In this document: positions 35,430-50,400 of the stretch, in pieces
Numbering within the stretch: position 1 is the stretch's first letter
Layout of the letters: every line of letters starts with the position of its first letter
Origin: Phallusia mammillata
Taxonomy: Eukaryota > Chordata > Ascidiacea > Phlebobranchia > Ascidiidae
Reading direction: 5' to 3'
DNA length: 64,000 nucleotides
Assembly: GCA_003260075.1 (NCBI GenBank)
Contig: QLIY01000854.1
Coordinates: 1-64,000 of the forward strand
Notes under the pieces: model-generated
Seen by the model: only the letters and a program-made list of their open reading frames with translations
The model's database searches: none
What the model was told of the DNA's origin: nothing
Program-made: the position numbers and the translations under genes

Positions 35430-38400
35430 GCAAAAAAGCTAGGGAAAGGCCCGTTTAAATCCCTAGATTTTCAGTGCGACTTATGTGCAAGTCAACTCTA
35501 AATTAAACTTCTTTAACACAAAACTAATAGTGCGACCTATCGGCGAGTATATACGGTATCTGAAATCTTGATTTTAGGTTTATGCAATATCATGTCAAAC
35601 AAGAATGGCAGAGTTGCTCAAGAAATAAGCAACAGTAAGATGTATTGCTGGATCATCCAGCCTGATCAGTCACTGAAGAAGATATACATAAAGTTTAGAA
35701 GCTCCACGGACGGCAAAACGATTACTGTAAGTAGCGAATTGCCTTTTACAGAATTTGCTGAAATGCCTGTTTCAAAAAACAATAATAATAGTCGGAAAAG
35801 CCCAATAATTTTTCTAATTACAGATTTTTGTTATGAAAATGATAACATTAAATTAATAAAAATTAAACCTTTTGAAATAAATTAAGAAATCTTAAATTTT
35901 AGAAAGTCACCTATTCTAAAAGAAACTTGCTAAAAAAATGATTGAACAAACTCATTAAATAATTCCTTTTTAGCTCAACGACCTTCACAGTTTCAAGAAA
36001 CTGATGAATTTACAATCAACAGCAAAAAAATTGAAAACAATCTCAATAGAAACCAACACAACAATGTCAATTATGATTACTGCAACAACCACAACAAACT
36101 CCAAAATAGATTTTTCATATTACAGTAAGTTGTTTGGTTAGGACAGACACCACTGCATTACTACATGTTTTGTATCAATAAGAAGTTATTTTTTGTGACG
36201 TTTTTAAATTGAAAACAAATTTTTAAAACCTAAAAACTCATGGTAGAAAAATATATGGTCCCATTCAAAGTGCTATTACAGGATTGCATTGTAAATATCT
36301 TCACCCTAAAGTCTTCCAAAGACCAAACACTGAATAGTTATATCTATCTTGTTTTATAGCTATGTCGTCAGGAGATATGTCATGCCAGCAGGTAAGAAAA
36401 ACAAGTTTATGCAAATTTGATTGCGAAATAAAGTTAATTTTACTAGGTTCTTTTTTGTAATTAAACTGTAATTCTTTTTAATTGTTAAACTTTGTTTTTT
36501 TAAGCGGGCATTAGTTTGTCAGCAACAACAGCAGTTTTTCTTGGATTTAACTTGTGAAACTTGTCAAGCATTTGATCAGATGCTTCAAGCAGAGTATGAA
36601 ATACAGGTAATCATAGTGATGTGAAGCAGTTTTACCAACATTACATTCTACTTCAGATAATTTGTCCCAGTGAGGAGCATGGCCACCAAGTGCCTAGAAC
36701 CAGGTTACCTACAATACGTACATTATTTCTACAACAGAATATTCTACCACTTTTAATTGACAAAGACATTTTATTTTCCAGACAACACTTTCTATTGCCT
36801 AAACTGTCAAACTGACTTTTTTTACAGAACCAGAAGATACCCAACAACGCTATAGCTGTGGTAAACTGGGCATCAAGCCAAGGAGGGACACAGGGTGGCG
36901 TGAGTGGACGTAACATAAACTCAAATTCACATTCTAACAGTTTTGCTCAATACCTGGCCCAACTTCATGCGGTGGCACGACTTTGCTTGTGGAAAAGAAC
37001 ATTTTGTAACTGCCCTAGAACTACAGATTTTGAAAGATTTTGCAACCAGGATGTATTATGTGACAACAGTAAGTGCATTTGTGTTTTTACCGAAATACTT
37101 ACTGTAGGGTTATTTTTAATTCGCAGCAAAACAAATTCTACCATCTTTTAACTTAGCATTTTGTATCAGTTTTTCACAAAATATGCCTCACACACCAATC
37201 ATTATTTAAACTTTAACTCAATAACAGGCCCTGTGAGTAGTAATTTGTTTTATTTTCAGCACAAGGTTGTATCCGAGCCTGCATCTATGCCAAGACTGTC
37301 TACTGCATTGAGTCAATCTTTGTACAGGCAACATTACAGTTGTAATGTTTTACCATTAATTGTTCAACCAACTGTCAAATTTGTATTACCACTAAAAACA
37401 CGACAAAGACATTATTGTTAAAGAAAGGCAAAAAAGTGTACCCTGTTTTTAATACAATATGTAAAGATTCAATTATACACTGCACTTATTTCAGTTGTTT
37501 GTTTCATTTTTTTCAATGTGAATATTTGTACCTTGTTTTAATGCTTTTAAGTGTCTCTTATGTATTTCAACTGCTATCTTGGATTTAAGAACTAAAAAAA
37601 AGTGTGCTTTGATCTAATTGTGGGTTGTACAAACTGAACATTAAACCACCACCAATTGGACTATTTTTGAACATACCAGCACCTGTCTAAAGTAATTGCA
37701 ACTTGTGATATCCTACGCTATGTGACTCATTGTAATATAATTCATGTTGTGTCAATTTTATGGTAAAACATGACAAAAATAGTAGCACTGGAGATCGGAG
37801 CTAACCAGCTCCACTAAAGTCTTGCCCAAGGCAGAATTATATGTGATTTATGTGATTTTAATATGTGATTCATCAAAGATAAGACATAAAATCGGAGGTG
37901 GAGGTTGGAAAACTCCAATGTTATTTTAACTTTTGGTACAGTGTACTTATAACAACCAGCTTGTATATGTAGACCAGTAGAATTAGTAGGTTAAGTGCTT
38001 TTTTAAGAGAAAGTTTGCACAAAAGATTGAGACGAAAATGTTAAGCTTAGCAAAGAGTGTGTGCCTACAGTAACAATTTCAAACATGAAAACAACACATA
38101 AACTTAAAAGCATTTTCCACACTGTAATCAACATATGAGCCTCACTAAAAACACAACCCAAGTAGGCTTGAAAAACAACAGTTTGGGGTTTATTGTGTTT
38201 TATAAATACAGCCTAAAATATCTGGTAAACCCAAAATAACTAGTGGTGCTCCCCTTGAAACTGAATTCTAGGCCACAGTGACTAAAACCAAAATGACCAC
38301 CACTGCAAACAGACACACCTGAGTGATAGTTGTTATGTCTGGAAAAGTGATAGAAATAGCAGCTGATAATAAAAGATGGTACAAAATTGCCGAATAAGTC

Positions 38401-41400
38401 AATATTGAGACATTGTGGTTATGGAGAACAGAGTTTAAATACTGATGACGTGAAAGTTCTGGCTAGAGTCGTAGATTTCACGTCATGATAGCAATCAATC
38501 TAGCGTCACCAACGACAAAATGCCCTGAGGCACATACAAATATAGAAAGTATTAAAACTGTGCAAACTATTCAAAAGCAAAACTTTTTTGTATCAATGTT
38601 ATCAGTTGGTATAAAACCTGAAAATGATCTTTGTGGGGTAATATGCCAGCCTGACTTGCAAATACATTTTGCCAGTGTCATGTATCTTATAACTGTTGTA
38701 AGCATTAAGACACATGTATGAGTCAGCAGAAAAAGTTGCTTGCAGTGCAAAATGCAGAAAGGTTGATTACTTGTATAAAAGACCTTGCTTTCTAGGATGG
38801 GGTACATAAGTTTTATTATATATAGACGGCCACAAAAAGTATTGCGGAAAATTCTTAATTAATAAAAGTTTGTTTTTAAACACCAGGATTTTACATCAGT
38901 GAGAGAAAGCTAAAATGTATATTCCCAGTAATCAAATGTTATAATTAATCCAGTGATGTTTTTCAGACACCAAGTAGTTTTTTTCTAATTCTGATGAGAG
39001 AGCATTCAATGAATAGAAATATGTTGGTTATTTTGTTCATCTGTTCTTCCATATTGTGCTTGTCAAAAGCAGGTAGGAAACTTTTACAACTAAGTCGCAG
39101 GATCTCCAACTGTTGATCATAGAGATTTTTGGAATAATTCGGATTACGAGCCATTATGTTTGTATAAAGTTTGTTTTTATTTTAGACAAAGGAAGCAGAG
39201 AAAAAATGCTTTACTACAACCTATTTAATTAGTGCCTTCGTTACTACGACTGAAATACATGATAAAAATGACCACACTGCAAATCAATGCTTATCCCAGG
39301 CTTATATCACCAGTTTTAAATAAAAATATGTCTGTAATTCCACAAAGCAAAAAGTTTCATGCGTGCAACAACATGTTATTCTGCGCTTAAAAAAAGTGTT
39401 TTTCACAACAGAATGCCCTCCTTATTCCATGTGCTCAAAGAGTATGGACACAATTACTCAAGTGCCTCAAACTGTGTCGTATTTTGAACAACAAATGACA
39501 TGGGGTCGAACCTGGCGTATTATGATACCACAAGGTTCTGGAAATGTCATGTTATCATTCAAGGTACAGCCAAAAGCAAAGCAGCATTTGTGCAAAAGAC
39601 CACAGATGCTGGAGTAAAATTACACTAAAGCATTGCGCAGTATTTTAAAAGTTGATATTAACCATTGATTTTAGTTAGGCAATGTGTAGGCTATGTATAT
39701 AAATCTACCTTTAAATTTTTCAGGATTTTTTTGCAACACTTCCAATTCAAGTAACCCCCTATCGAAACTCAGTGCCATATGGAACAGAATATTACAATGG
39801 ACAACAAGATTTTGAAATATATTATGAAAATGTGAACATGATTCTTATTTTTGCTCCCATACGACTTCACCCACGTGAATTACCAAAGTTTGTGCTTAAC
39901 TACTATGGTAAGGGCCAAGATTTATCAAAAAAAGGATATTAAAACTTTAAGCCTGTTCACATCAGCGGGAAATTTTTTAAATATACCCTCAAATTTACTG
40001 CGTATTCTGACACATCCTTGGTAAATTTTTACACTAAAATGCCCAATGCTCACATGATTAAATATTTACCCTATTATTTAACCCCTTTGCTGTCTTAGGA
40101 CACCCATAAAACATACTAAAGATAAAGTTAGTGTTGAGTAGGTACAACACACAAACAAAACACATTTTTGCCTATTGTCTAAGCCAGTAGTTCTCAAACA
40201 GTGTGTCCTGGAAGGTAGCCAGGTATGCCCAAGATATAAAATATTTAATTTATTTACAATGATCCCTAATTATTCCTAAAATTTCTGCTTACACCAACAC
40301 CCAAAAAAGACAACATACTTCACCACAGAAAAAAATTGCCAACAAAAGAGAAATGGTATTGCCTTTAACAAAAATAAACACAACTTTTTCAGCTGGGTGC
40401 AAAATATATGAGCCTGACAGCTTTGTAATAAATTCAACTGACCCATCAACGTTGTCCACAAGTTGTTGGATTGTAAAACCATCTACCGTTACCAAACAAG
40501 CCCATATCAGTTTATTGCAACAAGATCAAACATTTGAACATCAAGTCAAGGTAAGTAATTAAAAATTAAACTATCTTTGTAAAATTCTCTTACAGATTTA
40601 TTTTGTTTGCATTACTTATGTGTCTACTTTTTCTATCCAGATTATAAAAACAACTTACTGAAAACATTCTAGAAATATCAAATAAAATAAAATTAAGATT
40701 ATTTTGTGTTTTTTATCTGATAACAAGCATCAACAACATTGTTGTGCAATTTGTCTAATAAAAACAGGTGAAGTAGAAAATATTTGTTTAATTTTAGATC
40801 ACCAACATTCAGAGCCAAAAATTGATTTTAAATTCAAAAGACATGACCAAAGCAGTTTATGCTTCATTGGAGATAGATTCAACTACAACATTGCTAATTG
40901 AGTCAACCTCACCATTGTCAAAAACCAGCCCCAAATTCCTGCTGTCTTTTAATGGTGAGAAAAAGTCTTTAAGAAAAAAACTTAACACATTAGTAGCAAA
41001 AAACTTAAAAAATATTTAAATGTTGAGCAAAATGAGAAGCAAAAAAACATTTGTAAAATTACATTGATCTGAGATGTGCATACAACATGCCAGGTTACAA
41101 ACAATTCAAAGTTGACTAACTATCATGGAAATCATCGAACTACTGTCCCAGTGAGATTTATGATAGACAAACTTTTGACAATAACAGTACTTAATGCATG
41201 TTTACAGTTGGTTGTTCCATATTGTCTGACAATGAAGGTATTCTCAATGTGACTAACAGTACAAACAGTTTTGGACAAAAATGCTGGATCCTTCAACCTA
41301 GCAGCGACATTCAAAGTTTTTATATGAGTTTGAAAAATATTCAGATCAAACATGGGCAATACATCCAGGTAATTTTTTTACTTGTCCTTGGCATGTACAA

Positions 41401-44400
41401 CTATGACAAATTGATTATGTCTAAACCCAGGTTAAAAAAACTAATCAAATATCATGTTACAGATCTCTAAACTTTACTCTCCAGAAGAAGGCATTTTCAT
41501 ACGAAATCCAGCAAAAGAGTTGACACATGAAATCAAAACTGACCAAGCTCTTATCATAAAGAGCACTGCAAACAACTTCATTTTACATTATTACAGTGAG
41601 CAAACAAATACTAACTGTTAACAATAGTTAGTTAGTTCTAAAGTGTTTTAAAGAATTTTCTGTACACAAAGTATGGGAAATTAGAAACATAATCTTGAAT
41701 AGAATGAAACTACACTATTTATGAATTGTATGTTGTACCTGGTTAACAAAGGCAAAACTGTGGCAAAATGAAACTATAACACAATTGTTATTTCTGCAGT
41801 GGGTTGTACTGTATTATCCGATAATCAAGGAATTCTAAAAGTACGGGGAGAAGAAAACAAAACAAAGTGTTGGATTTTGAAACCGAACTCCAATTTCCAT
41901 AAAATTTATCTCAGTTGGTGGAATGTTACCTTACAACCACAAGAGGAAATTCAGGTTAAAACTTGTTTTTTTACCATTGCAAGGGTTAGAAAATTTTACC
42001 AGTTATGGTGGGTTTTCAGATCAAGAGAAAAACACAATAAAGCCAAACACGAACAGCAATAAATGAAATCTACTATGAAATGCTAACACAGAACTTAAAT
42101 GCTGCAAATTTTCTCAACAAACTACCATTCTTTCACAGATTTTGAATGTCTACTCTTCATCTGGTGGGATTACTATTTCAAATTCAACAAAACATTTGAC
42201 ACATGATATTGAAAGTGACCAAGCAATAAAAATACAGAGCACAGCAACAAAATTTAAATTGACATACTATTGTAAGTAAACAAGTTGATTTATTAACAAT
42301 TTAGAAAAGTGGAATCTTAGCATCTAGTTGAAATTTAAGAAAACTAAATACCCGAAGTAATTTTCTTATATTGGTTTGTTGTATTTTGCAGCAATGACAG
42401 GAAACAACACAGAATGCCTGAAGGTAAATACCAAGAAAATCTTTTTAGAAAATTGTAGTGCTAACCATAATCGTTTTACTTTAATTTAATACATTTGCCA
42501 AGTTTGCCTCCTAGAAAAAAATTAGAAACAGAAAAATGTGTTAATTATTGAAATTTTTATTTTTATCACATAGAAACAAACAGAATGTGAGAAAGCTGAG
42601 CAAGAGGCTTCAGGTTTTTCTGAGGACGAAACAGTATGTAACACAACATGCCCAGCATACGAAGCAATGGTCCAGCAAGAATTGCGAGTTTCATTGAACA
42701 TAGAACTTTTTCCAAAATCAGTAAGTTCCTCACACTGGTTTGTACATGTATACATTCCAAAAAAAGGTTGATATGATACAGATTGGTTGACATACAATAC
42801 AATGTTCTCCAACTTCGAAAACTTTCAATAGTAGTTTAACTTAATTAAACGTAGCTACCAAGAAAACTTCCCCATCAATACTTTAAATTCTGTTTTGTTA
42901 TTTATTGTTAATTTTGGCAATCCGAGTGCAGCCTAGCAGCAGAAAATAAACCAATTTTAATGTGCAAAAGTACAAACAAATTGCAAAACTGTTAAATATG
43001 TTTTTAGGGACTTTCTAATGATGGTGGTGACACTGCAGAAGGTAGGAACCATGGTGGTGGAATCTATAATTTTCACCCCTGTCTAGTAGGCCTTTGTCAC
43101 TGTCCAGCAAACCGTTTGAATAAACAGAAGTTTTGTGAAGCAAACTGCATGAAAGGTAAGCAGTGTCTTACTGTATGCTGTTGACCAATGCAAATGGTTG
43201 GTTACCAATAGCATTAAACAAGCATTAGAAACATTCTGAAAACCTTCCCAAACAATCTAATATGTAAACATCATTTGCATGCAATAATTATACAAAAGAA
43301 TCACATAGGATTTCAACATGTCAAATCAAAAAACATAAAGTCATGTATTGATTTATATATTTTTTGCAGAGAATGTTTGTATACGACACTGCATTTATGC
43401 CAAGATGGTATTCTGTTTTAAAGCAGTCGTTATGCGAACTGTGGAATTGCTATGAAGCAAAACAACCTGGAGCAAGGATAAGAACAATTGTAGTGTTGAC
43501 ACAATGACATCAGATCATTATGTTTTTGGTGTTTGCAGAAATTGCCTAAAAGAATTGTATTTATTGCATGTAATTTCAAGTTCCTTTTATTAAGTGCTCA
43601 TTTAATATTTTATGTTTTATCTGTTGCAATATTCGTTTAAAGTTCTGTTTAGTTAAAATGTTCATGATTTAACTGCAAAAGTAAATGTGGTTTATGCCAA
43701 TTGACTAAGAGACAAAAAAGTAGGCATTTAGAAATATAAGCACTTAAATAAGTGGGCGGATGGGTCAGCACAAGTGAGCAAGAAAACATTTACAAATAAC
43801 CGTTTAGTAGCTCAAACAAACTTCATGACTTTAAAGATTTTTAAAAAGATCAGCCTAGCCAAAAATGCTAAGTATGTCAAAATCAAAATTTAATCCTTCT
43901 TTGATAACAAATTGCGGCACCAAATATGATCACAAACAGAACTTCCACACCTAGCATTGACATCAGCACAGACCACACAGAAAATGATGCGAGGTCCAGT
44001 GACATACAGATAATAAGCATGATTGATTGACAAATTATGACATGGGAGACATGGAACCAGCTGGGTGGTCCAACAGCTATGGAGTCAGTTGTGAAATTTT
44101 GGCATTGATTGCAAAGTGTGTTACATTGTAACATTTAAGAAACTAGTAAGAGTAATCTAAAACAGGCAAATCCTTAAAAATAAAATTGCGTAAGTACACA
44201 GAATAGGGTAACAAGAACATGACGAAATTCTGGTTTCCGTTTGGTGGTGAAACTCAGTCTAATCATTCAATACATGTTAGTCACTGTTTTAAGGGTGTGT
44301 GGGTGTATCATAAACAGGGTGAAAACACTTAACAAAGATTTATAAAAAAAAGGTGTGACAGTTCTAAGTTAGTGTTTAAAAATGAATCACACCAAAAATA

Positions 44401-47400
44401 ATTAGTAGCGATGCGGTGGGCCCTGCAGGCATTAGCACGCCCACATTAATAAATATGTTGACATGGGATTCGGTGGAAACCAGTGCAATGTGCAGCGAGA
44501 AAAAATGGACCAGACGATGAAATTGTTAACTTTACTTGAGGGCATTTAATTGATCATAAATATAATGATAGCACTGTTGATTGGTGTGTGGTAAAAAAGT
44601 TGGGTTTTTGAATAGTAGTATCTGTGGCTAGTTAGTGGTAAAGAATTTCATTAGTTTCAGAAATTTTATCATTGATAATAGATAAGATCATGTAAGAATT
44701 GGATTTGCACAAAAAGATATTAAATGAATTTGTGCATTAAAAATATTTTACTGGTCCAAATTTAAAAACTTTTTTTTCAACTGTGTTTAAAAGCATTTGC
44801 CCCAGACAAAACTGAGAATATACTGGTATATCCTGCATTACACATTTTTAGAAAGAAAAAGGGAAAGTGCACAAAAATATTTCAGAGCATGGTATTGCAG
44901 TTATTGCAATAATAAACAAAAGTAAATGCTATTGAATTTATTGTATCATTGTGGACAGGTGCAGACAATAGTAATAGACATGACATAGATTTAAGAACAG
45001 ATAAGATTTCAAATTTGATAGGTACAAGAAATATGTAAAAAATGGGCCCTGAAAAAACAGTTTCTTTTTATTAAAGTTGGGGTAGTCAGTGAGTTAGTAT
45101 GGCTAAAAATTGAAGAAATAAAGTTTTATTATTTTGCACCAATGTGGAAATACCAGATTATATTTTCTAAGTTTCCAATATCTATTTAATAAAAAATAAA
45201 TTCGTTCCAATGCAATGAGTCAAAACAAAGGAGTGGTCCAATATATGTGCAAAATGTCCTCCAGGTGACCATATTATGTTGATGAAACAATTTCAAGAAT
45301 CGATGTGACGCAGCATGTTTAGAAAATCCACGATAATCCGGGTAATTAAGTGCGCAGTTCTCACGCACTACCTCATAGTGCCCTGGTGATCAGGAGGTCA
45401 CGTAAACCATCTCCGCTCACCACCAGGACATATTTGCATGGAAACAAGAATTATTTAATGATCTGTTATGGTTTTGTATTTAAATGAATGTCTATGCATG
45501 CCGCGTTGATGTCAGTGCAAAAGTTGGCAGAAAGTTTTTGATTGAATGAGCTAAATATAGCACAGAACATGCAGGTTTTGAGTGAGCAAAGGTTAATTTA
45601 CACCACAAAACACTAACTTGGGTGATTATGAGATTTTATTGTCTAACACGACTCGGGGATCCAGAAATTATATCATGATGCATTAATGGGTTACATGGGT
45701 TGAAATACTGGAGTAGACAAATCAAATTTAAATGTATCCACATGGATTAACACTGGGTTGACATTTATAGGAACAAAGAATAGGTACATAGTCTTTATTT
45801 CCCAAAAAGTCTGTGAAAAATGTATTTTGTCAGCCTGTGCGTGATTTTTGTTCTTGGAAGTGTTGCAATCCTTGCAGAAGCTGGTAAGTTTAAACTTATT
45901 TTTACTTTTGATATTGTATTAATACTAAAAAAAATGTTCATAGTACAAAAAATAACTTTTGCAAATTTATTAAGCATTTTTGTGGATTTATCGCATTATT
46001 GTGCATCAAAGCAATGTTTGTTTATAAAAGTATCTCCGTATCGTAAGAAGATTAACGTATTTATTTTTCGCAGCATGTTTACCAAACACTGTTTGCAGTC
46101 GTGCTAGAGACAGTGTGATCCAAGCAGACAAAGATGTGACAGCTGTGGAAAAGTTTTATAACAAGGGTCGAGCGTGGTACATAAAACCCTCCAAACTTCC
46201 AACTAATGTTCTCCTTGCATTTAGGGTAAGTGAGAAGTAAAATAAAAAGTGCAAAAATAATTTTGTGGTTTATCAGTTTAAAATTATGTTTTTCCGTAAC
46301 CTTCTATGTATCAATTTTAAACCAGACAAAAACACTTTTTTACAAATTAGTTTCGTCTTTTTGCACAAAACTCTACAATTAGTTTGGAAATTTCAACTCA
46401 CAAAACTGGAGTCAAAAATAATAAAAAAATGAACTGATTGTATTTCAAATAAGGAAATAATAAAAACTGGTTTCCTTTTAAAAACTGAAATGACAATCAT
46501 CAGAAAAGGTGTTGCAAAACAACAAGGTGTGACAAACCACAGCAAACCTGGTGGCACTTCATTAAAACCACCAGCCAACATGGAAATTGCTCAACACATG
46601 TTTTGAAGTCAAGGCCCTAATTAAAAACTGTGTAAATGAGATGAAACCTGCGACCTCAAATGGAGCAGTTCAATCGTCCGAAGTGCCTGTGGGCAGTCAA
46701 AACAAAGTGCAAAATTACAGAGTTTATCTCAGCACACGCCTGAAACTTTGAATCAAAGCAACAAAACAAGACCGCAATGATAACTTACGAACAATATCTC
46801 ACTGTGAGGTGGAATTTCAACTTTGTAATTTGGTGACAAACCTCACCTGAGAACCACTGGGTTTGCCAGGCAATTTGCAAACCATAACCCACAATTCGCA
46901 TGAGTGCAAATTTAAAATGCAACCTTGCACAAAGTTTATGAATAATAAAAGTTACTACTAGAAATGGCAGCTTCTTTTAAAATGAATTTATTTCATCTTT
47001 TAACATAAAACATTAATTGAAAGAAACATTTTGTGAAGGATGCACCTAATCATATGCATACTAAAAGTTTCAAAGCCTAATTGGATCCAGCAAATGTACA
47101 TAACAAGTATATAACAGTATGCTTTGAAAAAGCAAGTTTATGATTTGAAAACACCAATAACAAACAATACTAAAGTGGCAACAAACCATATATATCATCA
47201 ACAACCATATCTGATACTAAGTGGGTGAGGTGTATTTAAAAACTTGATTTAAATAAAACCGAAAGTTGCAAAATTGACGGCAGATCACACTAGTAATGAG
47301 CTTTGCAATCAGTTAGCAGGCCATGGAAAAAATATTAGACACGAACGTCAAACCCAGTTATTACCAACACATTTTTGTCTGATATTGTGCTACACATCAC

Positions 47401-50400
47401 AAACTCATGCCGCCCTGTTCACAACAAAGCTTATAATTACCTAACATGACTACAAACCAATTATATAGGGTATTTAATGCCCGGATGTATCGTGACTGGT
47501 ACAAAATTTAGTTGCATGGTAACAAAAATAAATTATATTAAAAAAATATCTTTGATGTATAAAAAAATGAGTTTTGCTTTGGAAAATAAAAATATACTAC
47601 ATAATTCAGTCATTAGTAGTATGGCACAGATCCAAATATTTGTTTATTGGGACAACATGCGTTGAATTTCCAGTAAACGATGCCAAAGTGCCAAACCCAA
47701 GGTCAAATTTGGTCACATACAGATCGACCGATAATGTTTGACTGTAATAAACAATAAAACATTGATTTAATTAGGATGTTTTAGTGATTCTTGCATGTTT
47801 CAGAACTTGCAAAGTTGCCTGAAAAGTACTTTCATGTTTTTTTCAGGGGTCAATAAATAATTTAAATGAGTTTAATTTGTCAAAAATTAAACAGGCTTGA
47901 AACCAAATTTGCAAATCAAAGTTTCATGTTTATGCAATAAGCAACACAAAATCAAATTCCACCAAAACCGGCTTAATTTGCCAAATATACAACAATGTAC
48001 CACTGCATTTTTACTCCTGTAAGATAGCATGTCTTGGTGTTAAAGCCCTAGGGGAACACCATGTTTCACAAAAAATCCACTCTGTGACCTTGATATGGTA
48101 AAAAATGCAAGGTTGCATTACTTGCAAAACAATACTCTTTGTTTGTTTTATGTAAAAGAGACAAAAAATATATTTTTCTCTCGTCATTTTTACACAGAAA
48201 TAAACATTGTTGTAGGTTAAAATCAACAAAAACATATTGTCAGGTGTAAGTAGATAATTGCTTAAAGGGCATTAATTGCCTGTGGTTACGTTGTTTCACA
48301 TTACTTAAATAAGGGTTATTTGGAGATTAAATCTTAAGTGTTATTAGGCTGACGCTGCACATCTGTGGTCTTCTGACATTATAAACTTGATTTGCCCCAC
48401 AGTAAAACCACAGGGCACCAGTTTAGCAGAAGCGCAATGTGATAGCAAATATCAAAACAAGAAAAACCGGCCATGAACTCTGCTCAATGTTGCAAAAGAA
48501 ATTGCTGACAAAGAGGTTTTTGCTTCAGGGCTCCAGGGCAGATTTGTTGCTGCCACGCAACCATTTTATGAAAAATGTTTTCTATGTTACAGAACTTAAA
48601 AACAAATTGAAAAACAAACAAACAGAGACATGTTTTCAATTTTCAGAACTTTTCATCTGCTGGGTATGGAGCTGTTGTTGTGATTACGTATCACAGTCAA
48701 AAAGCAAAAACCACCCAATATTTCTATGGTGAACTTGGAAACTTTGAAGCATTGTGTCAGGATGTAATTGGAATCATTATCTATGTGCCAATTAATTCAC
48801 CAAAAACCGCAAACTTCCGTCTCAACTACTACTGTAAGTTTAAAAATTAAATATGTTAAATTGCACAAGGGCAAATATGCTTTCTTCGTTTAAAAAAACG
48901 GCTCATTCTATCCAAAGGTGTTAAATTATATAGCTACAGTTTGTCATAAAGTGTAAGGTGGTAAAAAAAACTACAAAATAAACAGCAATTCATTTGGGTG
49001 GTTTAGAATATGGACAAATTCACACAAATTCACACGCAGCTTAACATGGGTCTATAATTTCCTTGACAGCTGGCTGTGAAGTGTTGTCAAGTGCACAAAG
49101 TCAGGTGAAATATACAAGTGGCGACTTCCACATGAAACCAAATGCTGCTAATTGCTGGTTGATCCAACAACCGACCGATTTAGAGGAGGGAAGAAAGCGA
49201 CTTTATTTTACTATCAGAGATCTGACTTTGCAAAAAGGAGAGGAATTTGTGGTAAGACTAGGGTTTGAAATGTTTTCACTTCCATTTTTGTTTAACTTAG
49301 ATTTAAGTTTTTAAACTGACCTTCTACTGCTAAGTTGAAAAAATGTTTTACATGCTTTTTTACTTAGTAAACTTTTGCAAGGTGTCAAAAACAGTAATGA
49401 ACTGTAGTTGTTTTTACCATTATTTGCACATTTGAAAAAAAACATTGCTTTTGATTTTTTAAGTCACTAAATATATATTTTTTTAAGATTTGGGATATCC
49501 ACACGTCACAAATTGTCGGATTTTATGACAGTTCAAAAGCATTTAGCACAATCTCTGCACAATTTAACTCAACAATGTCAATTATGATTGAAATCACCAG
49601 CAAAAGACATTCACTTGTGGATAATGAGTCAAAGTTTATGCTGACTTACTACAGTAAGTGGTCACACAAAATGTTGGTATATTAGCATAAAATTTGGAAT
49701 TAAAAAGTATAATGAACTTGTTCAATGGTAAATAAAACATAAAAAAAAATTATAAAACGAATACACACTGTCAAACAGAAATTATTTTTTTCAGCCATGT
49801 CTGGAGGCGACATTGACTGCATTGAGGTGAGTAACTTGACACTAATGACAAAATAAAAATGTTCTCTGTCAATTTTACAATTTTACCAGCCAAAACTTAG
49901 ATAGTTGAGATGCAATTGGCAGTACACCATTGTTGTTTATTGTAGAGGAAAAAGAAATGTGAATCTTCAAACAAACAAACTGTGGGTTTTCCCAAATGCA
50001 AAGAAAAGTGCGAAGCGTTTGACACAATGTTGCTGGAAGAATATGGAATGGATGTAAGTATTTCTAGAATACCCAACCAGCTAAAAAAATCCTTTTTTAG
50101 GTTTTTGCTTTGTAAAATTGACCTGAAAAAATCTATTTCTAATAGCCTGAATAAACATTGGCAATGTGTATTTTGTTTTTAGGGTTCAGAGACACTAGCA
50201 AGAGCAGGGCCACGTTTTGGGGTATTTTTCAACCAGTGTCCGTATGTAAGGTCTGCATGCAAGTGTGACCCTGAAGAAGTGGATCACAGATCATTTTGTA
50301 ACGAGGAAATAAAATGTTTTGAGCGTAAGAAATGTGTAGACATTTTGTAAAATATGCTAATCACTTGCATGATAATGTAAACCCTATTTTTTATTTAGTT

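Larger units (their letters stand above)
34859..35556. mobile_element. TA-flanked MITE-like element with two long poly-G tracts, in gene B intron
   Basis: The left end CCGTATATACTCGCAGATAGG and the right end CCTATCGGCGAGTATATACGG are inverted repeats with TA on both sides (34857-34858, 35557-35558). An inner motif CCGTATTTTCCGGCTAATAA at about 34997 and the facing GCGACTTATGTGCAAGTCAA suggest a nested or composite structure. The G runs inside (35069-35148, 35378-35427) make up almost a fifth of the element. Class uncertain; the TA flank hints at Tc1/mariner. Confidence 0.7.

Noticed and set aside
34820..35458. 212-codon frame with long glycine runs
   Set aside because: The glycines are only the translation of the poly-G tracts in an intronic transposon; there is no start or splice context, and it overlaps the TIRs.
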